NCBI GenBank assembly: GCA_013153755.1
Contig: JAADDU010000021.1
Span: forward strand, 1 to 16,055
DNA length: 16,055 nucleotides
Origin: Campylobacterota bacterium
GTDB lineage: Bacteria > Campylobacterota > Campylobacteria > Campylobacterales > Sulfurimonadaceae
Direction of reading: 5' to 3'
The stretch's first letter is position 1. Each line of letters begins with the position of its first letter. The notes under the pieces are model-generated. The model ran no database searches, was not told the origin of the DNA, and saw only the letters and a list, made by a program, of their open reading frames with translations. Below, piece by piece: positions 14,438 through 16,055 of this stretch. The translations under genes and the position numbers were made by a program.

Positions 14438-15472
14438 ATGCAAGAAGATAAATTAAAAGAGAGTTTGATAAACTCATATCAACATAAAAATGATTCTCTA
14501 ACACAACGGATTTCAAATGCTATAAGAGAGTTAAATACTGATATAGACTCACTAAATTTAGATGAAATCAGAACTATATCTACAACCATCCTAGATATAG
14601 AAACAAAATCCTTAAAGGATGATATGGAGTCACTTTTAGCACAAAAAGAGCTTATAGAGAGAAGTTTAGAGAAAAAATATCACTCTTTACAAGAATCTAA
14701 ATGTGAAATCTTTAACGCTATAGAAACAGAGTTAAACAATGACAAAACTTTACTAAAACTACATCAAATCAAACTACAATCAGTAGCATTGTATGACTTT
14801 TTAAGTGAGATGGTGGAATCTGCTATCATAACTACTCTTGAAAAAGAAAAAGACATAGATATAAAAGAGACTATCCAAGAAGTTATCAAAGATATAACAT
14901 TTGAAGCTATTAAAGAGGGCTCATTAAATACAATCAGAATTAGAAAGATTTTATCCACTATCTTACAATCTGCTATAGATATATCAGAAGCGACACCAAC
15001 AAAAGCTAACGATATTTTAAACGCAACACTTAGAGGTATGAGAAACGGTCTAATTCATTCTATAGATAGATTTAAAAAGAGATTAGCTTTCATGCCTATC
15101 GAAGCAAAGCATATACTTATAGAAGATTATGATACCATTATGGAAGACTTGAATCAAACAGATACTTTATTTTCACAAGTTGTACAGATTCAAGCTGCAG
15201 AAAATACAAAAGAGACTCAAAAACTACTTTTAGAAATTGATAAAGATATGAGATATGATTTACAAGAACTAATCAACATATCAAAAGAAACAGCAGATGC
15301 TATGAGAAAAAGATTTTCTTCATTTGCTAAAGATGCAGTAAAAACAGCTGATAATGCTTTAAATTCTGAAACTGCAATAGAAGCAAAAAGAATGGGTATA
15401 CAAGCTTTTAATGTAGCAAAAGTAGCACTAGGAAGTGCTATAAAAAGTGCAAAAGATGCTATGGAGAGATAA
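14438..15472 (+). CDS. Helical protein of unknown function (344 residues)
   Basis: I do not recognise a known domain with confidence; it resembles uncharacterised helical proteins seen in Campylobacterota. The whole sequence appears alpha-helical and charged, with no signal peptide, membrane segment or cysteine-rich site. Long helices with heptad-like spacing run through about 1-110 (ESLLAQKELIERSLEKKY region). A middle part (about 115-235) has hydrophobic helices such as YDFLSEMVESAIITTLEKE and HSIDRFKKRLAFMPIEAKH. The C-terminal 60 residues (FSSFAKDAVKTADNALNSETA onward) are Ala/Lys-rich amphipathic helices ending AKDAMER, which could bind a surface, lipid or polymer in the manner of phasin-like proteins; that is inference from composition only. 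It follows the DUF493 gene by 13 bases with an AAGG ribosome-binding site, so it belongs to the moaC transcript. Its stop lies inside a terminator hairpin. Confidence 0.8.
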   Translation: MQEDKLKESLINSYQHKNDSLTQRISNAIRELNTDIDSLNLDEIRTISTTILDIETKSLKDDMESLLAQKELIERSLEKKYHSLQESKCEIFNAIETELNNDKTLLKLHQIKLQSVALYDFLSEMVESAIITTLEKEKDIDIKETIQEVIKDITFEAIKEGSLNTIRIRKILSTILQSAIDISEATPTKANDILNATLRGMRNGLIHSIDRFKKRLAFMPIEAKHILIEDYDTIMEDLNQTDTLFSQVVQIQAAENTKETQKLLLEIDKDMRYDLQELINISKETADAMRKRFSSFAKDAVKTADNALNSETAIEAKRMGIQAFNVAKVALGSAIKSAKDAMER

Positions 15473-15496
15473 GGGGTTTAAGACCCTATCTCTTTT
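15465..15496 (+). terminator. Terminator hairpin after the helical protein gene
   Basis: AGAGATA (15465-15471) pairs with TATCTCT (15487-15493), and GGGT (15474-15477) pairs with ACCC (15483-15486), with a 2-base bulge and a 5-base loop. TTT follows on the plus strand. The hairpin contains both converging stop codons (TAA at 15470-15472 and the complement of 15478-15480), only five bases apart. Confidence 0.65.
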
Positions 15497-16055
15497 AATC
15501 TTTCTAAATCTTTAATATCATCAATATTAATTTTTCTTAGATCTATATATTTGCTAGTAAGTGTTATTTTATGCTTATTTAGTATATTTATCTTTTTAAA
15601 CTGTTCCATATCTATATCTATCTTTTCTTTGCTAATAAGTACAAAATCATCTCCATATATTCTAAAGATTAATGTTGTTGGAAAATTAGTATTTAAATGG
15701 TTGGCTATCTGAGATAAAAGCATATCTCCCTTTGTCCAGCCATATTTATTATTATAAATACTAAAGTTATGCATGTATAAAATATTAATACAAGTGTACT
15801 CTTTTTGAAAATATTCTTGATTTAATATAAATTTCAAATAATCAGCATTGTAAACATTTGTAATTTGATCTCTATAAAAGTATGAAAATCTTTCTTTTTC
15901 TAAATCTGTTTTAGGTAACTGGTTTATAGTTCCTTGAGGTTTGATATCTGAAAGAGCTAATTTTGCATATTTAAGTACTTCTGGATGAAATTGTTTTCCT
16001 GAAAGCGTCTCTAATTTTTCCATTGTTTCGGCAATATCACTTTTTCCTTTATAAA
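15478..16055 (-). CDS. C-terminal part of a probable HD-GYP plus degenerate GGDEF protein
   Basis: The frame stays open to the window edge, upstream of the ATG at 16023, so only the C-terminal 191 residues are visible. The start of the visible part reads YKGKSDIAETMEKLETLSGKQFHPEVLKYAKLAL, which fits the last helices of HD-GYP phosphodiesterase domains (RPYK...EAL..L....GxxFDPEL). A GGDEF-like fold follows: DQITNVYN matches DxLTxLYN, and INILYMHNFSIYNNKYGW aligns with LLYLDIDHFKKINDTYGH but has Tyr and His at the metal-binding aspartates. The signature reads YGDDF instead of GGDEF, and no RxxD inhibitory site precedes it. The cyclase half is therefore probably inactive and may only sense or stabilise. 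The HD-GYP catalytic residues are outside the window. The ATG at 16023 is probably an internal methionine. Confidence 0.7.
   Translation of the reverse strand, partial: YKGKSDIAETMEKLETLSGKQFHPEVLKYAKLALSDIKPQGTINQLPKTDLEKERFSYFYRDQITNVYNADYLKFILNQEYFQKEYTCINILYMHNFSIYNNKYGWTKGDMLLSQIANHLNTNFPTTLIFRIYGDDFVLISKEKIDIDMEQFKKINILNKHKITLTSKYIDLRKINIDDIKDLERLKEIGS

Overview
The window is AT-rich and tightly packed. It looks like a core-genome segment of a Campylobacterota (Epsilonproteobacteria) chromosome, most like a Sulfurimonas-type sulfur or hydrogen oxidiser. The evidence is the gene content and style: a compact GluRS beside a malic enzyme and a SurA-like periplasmic chaperone, a NifS/NifU pair with three-part NifU, a HP0495-type DUF493 protein after moaC, degenerate GGDEF proteins, and -10 boxes of TATAAT/TAAAAT type without clear -35 boxes. 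From memory, the malic enzyme, second gltX and SurA-like genes are also neighbours in Campylobacter jejuni (Cj1287c to Cj1289). The genus is inferred; no rRNA or tRNA is present.

Layout. 1-3683 (minus strand): gltX, then a receiver-GGDEF protein that shares one base with gltX, a DUF234-type protein and an RBBP9/YdeN-type serine hydrolase cut by the window edge. 3777-6324 (plus): SurA-like chaperone, dCMP deaminase-type enzyme and malic enzyme, with gaps of 1 and 9 bases. 6389-8609 (minus): nifS and nifU for Fe-S cluster assembly, converging on the malic enzyme. 8610-8774: a divergent control region with a Fur-box-like site, a perfect 17-base palindrome and a third dyad lying across a consensus promoter. 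8775-10593 (plus): a 169-residue protein I do not recognise, then leuC. 10663-13595 (plus): two paralogous OmpA-family proteins with thrombospondin type-3 calcium-binding repeats, one a predicted outer-membrane barrel and one a lipoprotein, with mobA between them. 13704-15472 (plus): moaC, a DUF493 protein and a helical protein of unknown function. 15478-16055 (minus): the end of a probable HD-GYP plus degenerate GGDEF protein that continues past the window.

How the genes fit together. Three themes recur: metal cofactors (NifS/NifU for Fe-S clusters, which LeuC needs; MobA and MoaC for molybdenum cofactor), the cell envelope (SurA-like chaperone and the two OmpA-type proteins, the kind of cargo such chaperones handle), and c-di-GMP-type signalling in which both GGDEF domains have lost catalytic residues. 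I see no mobile element, CRISPR array, phage gene or defence cassette. The best leads are the predicted c-di-GMP receptor behind gltX, the nifS divergent control region with its unknown partner gene, the paired TSP3-OmpA genes around mobA, and a possible non-AUG start in the DUF234 gene.
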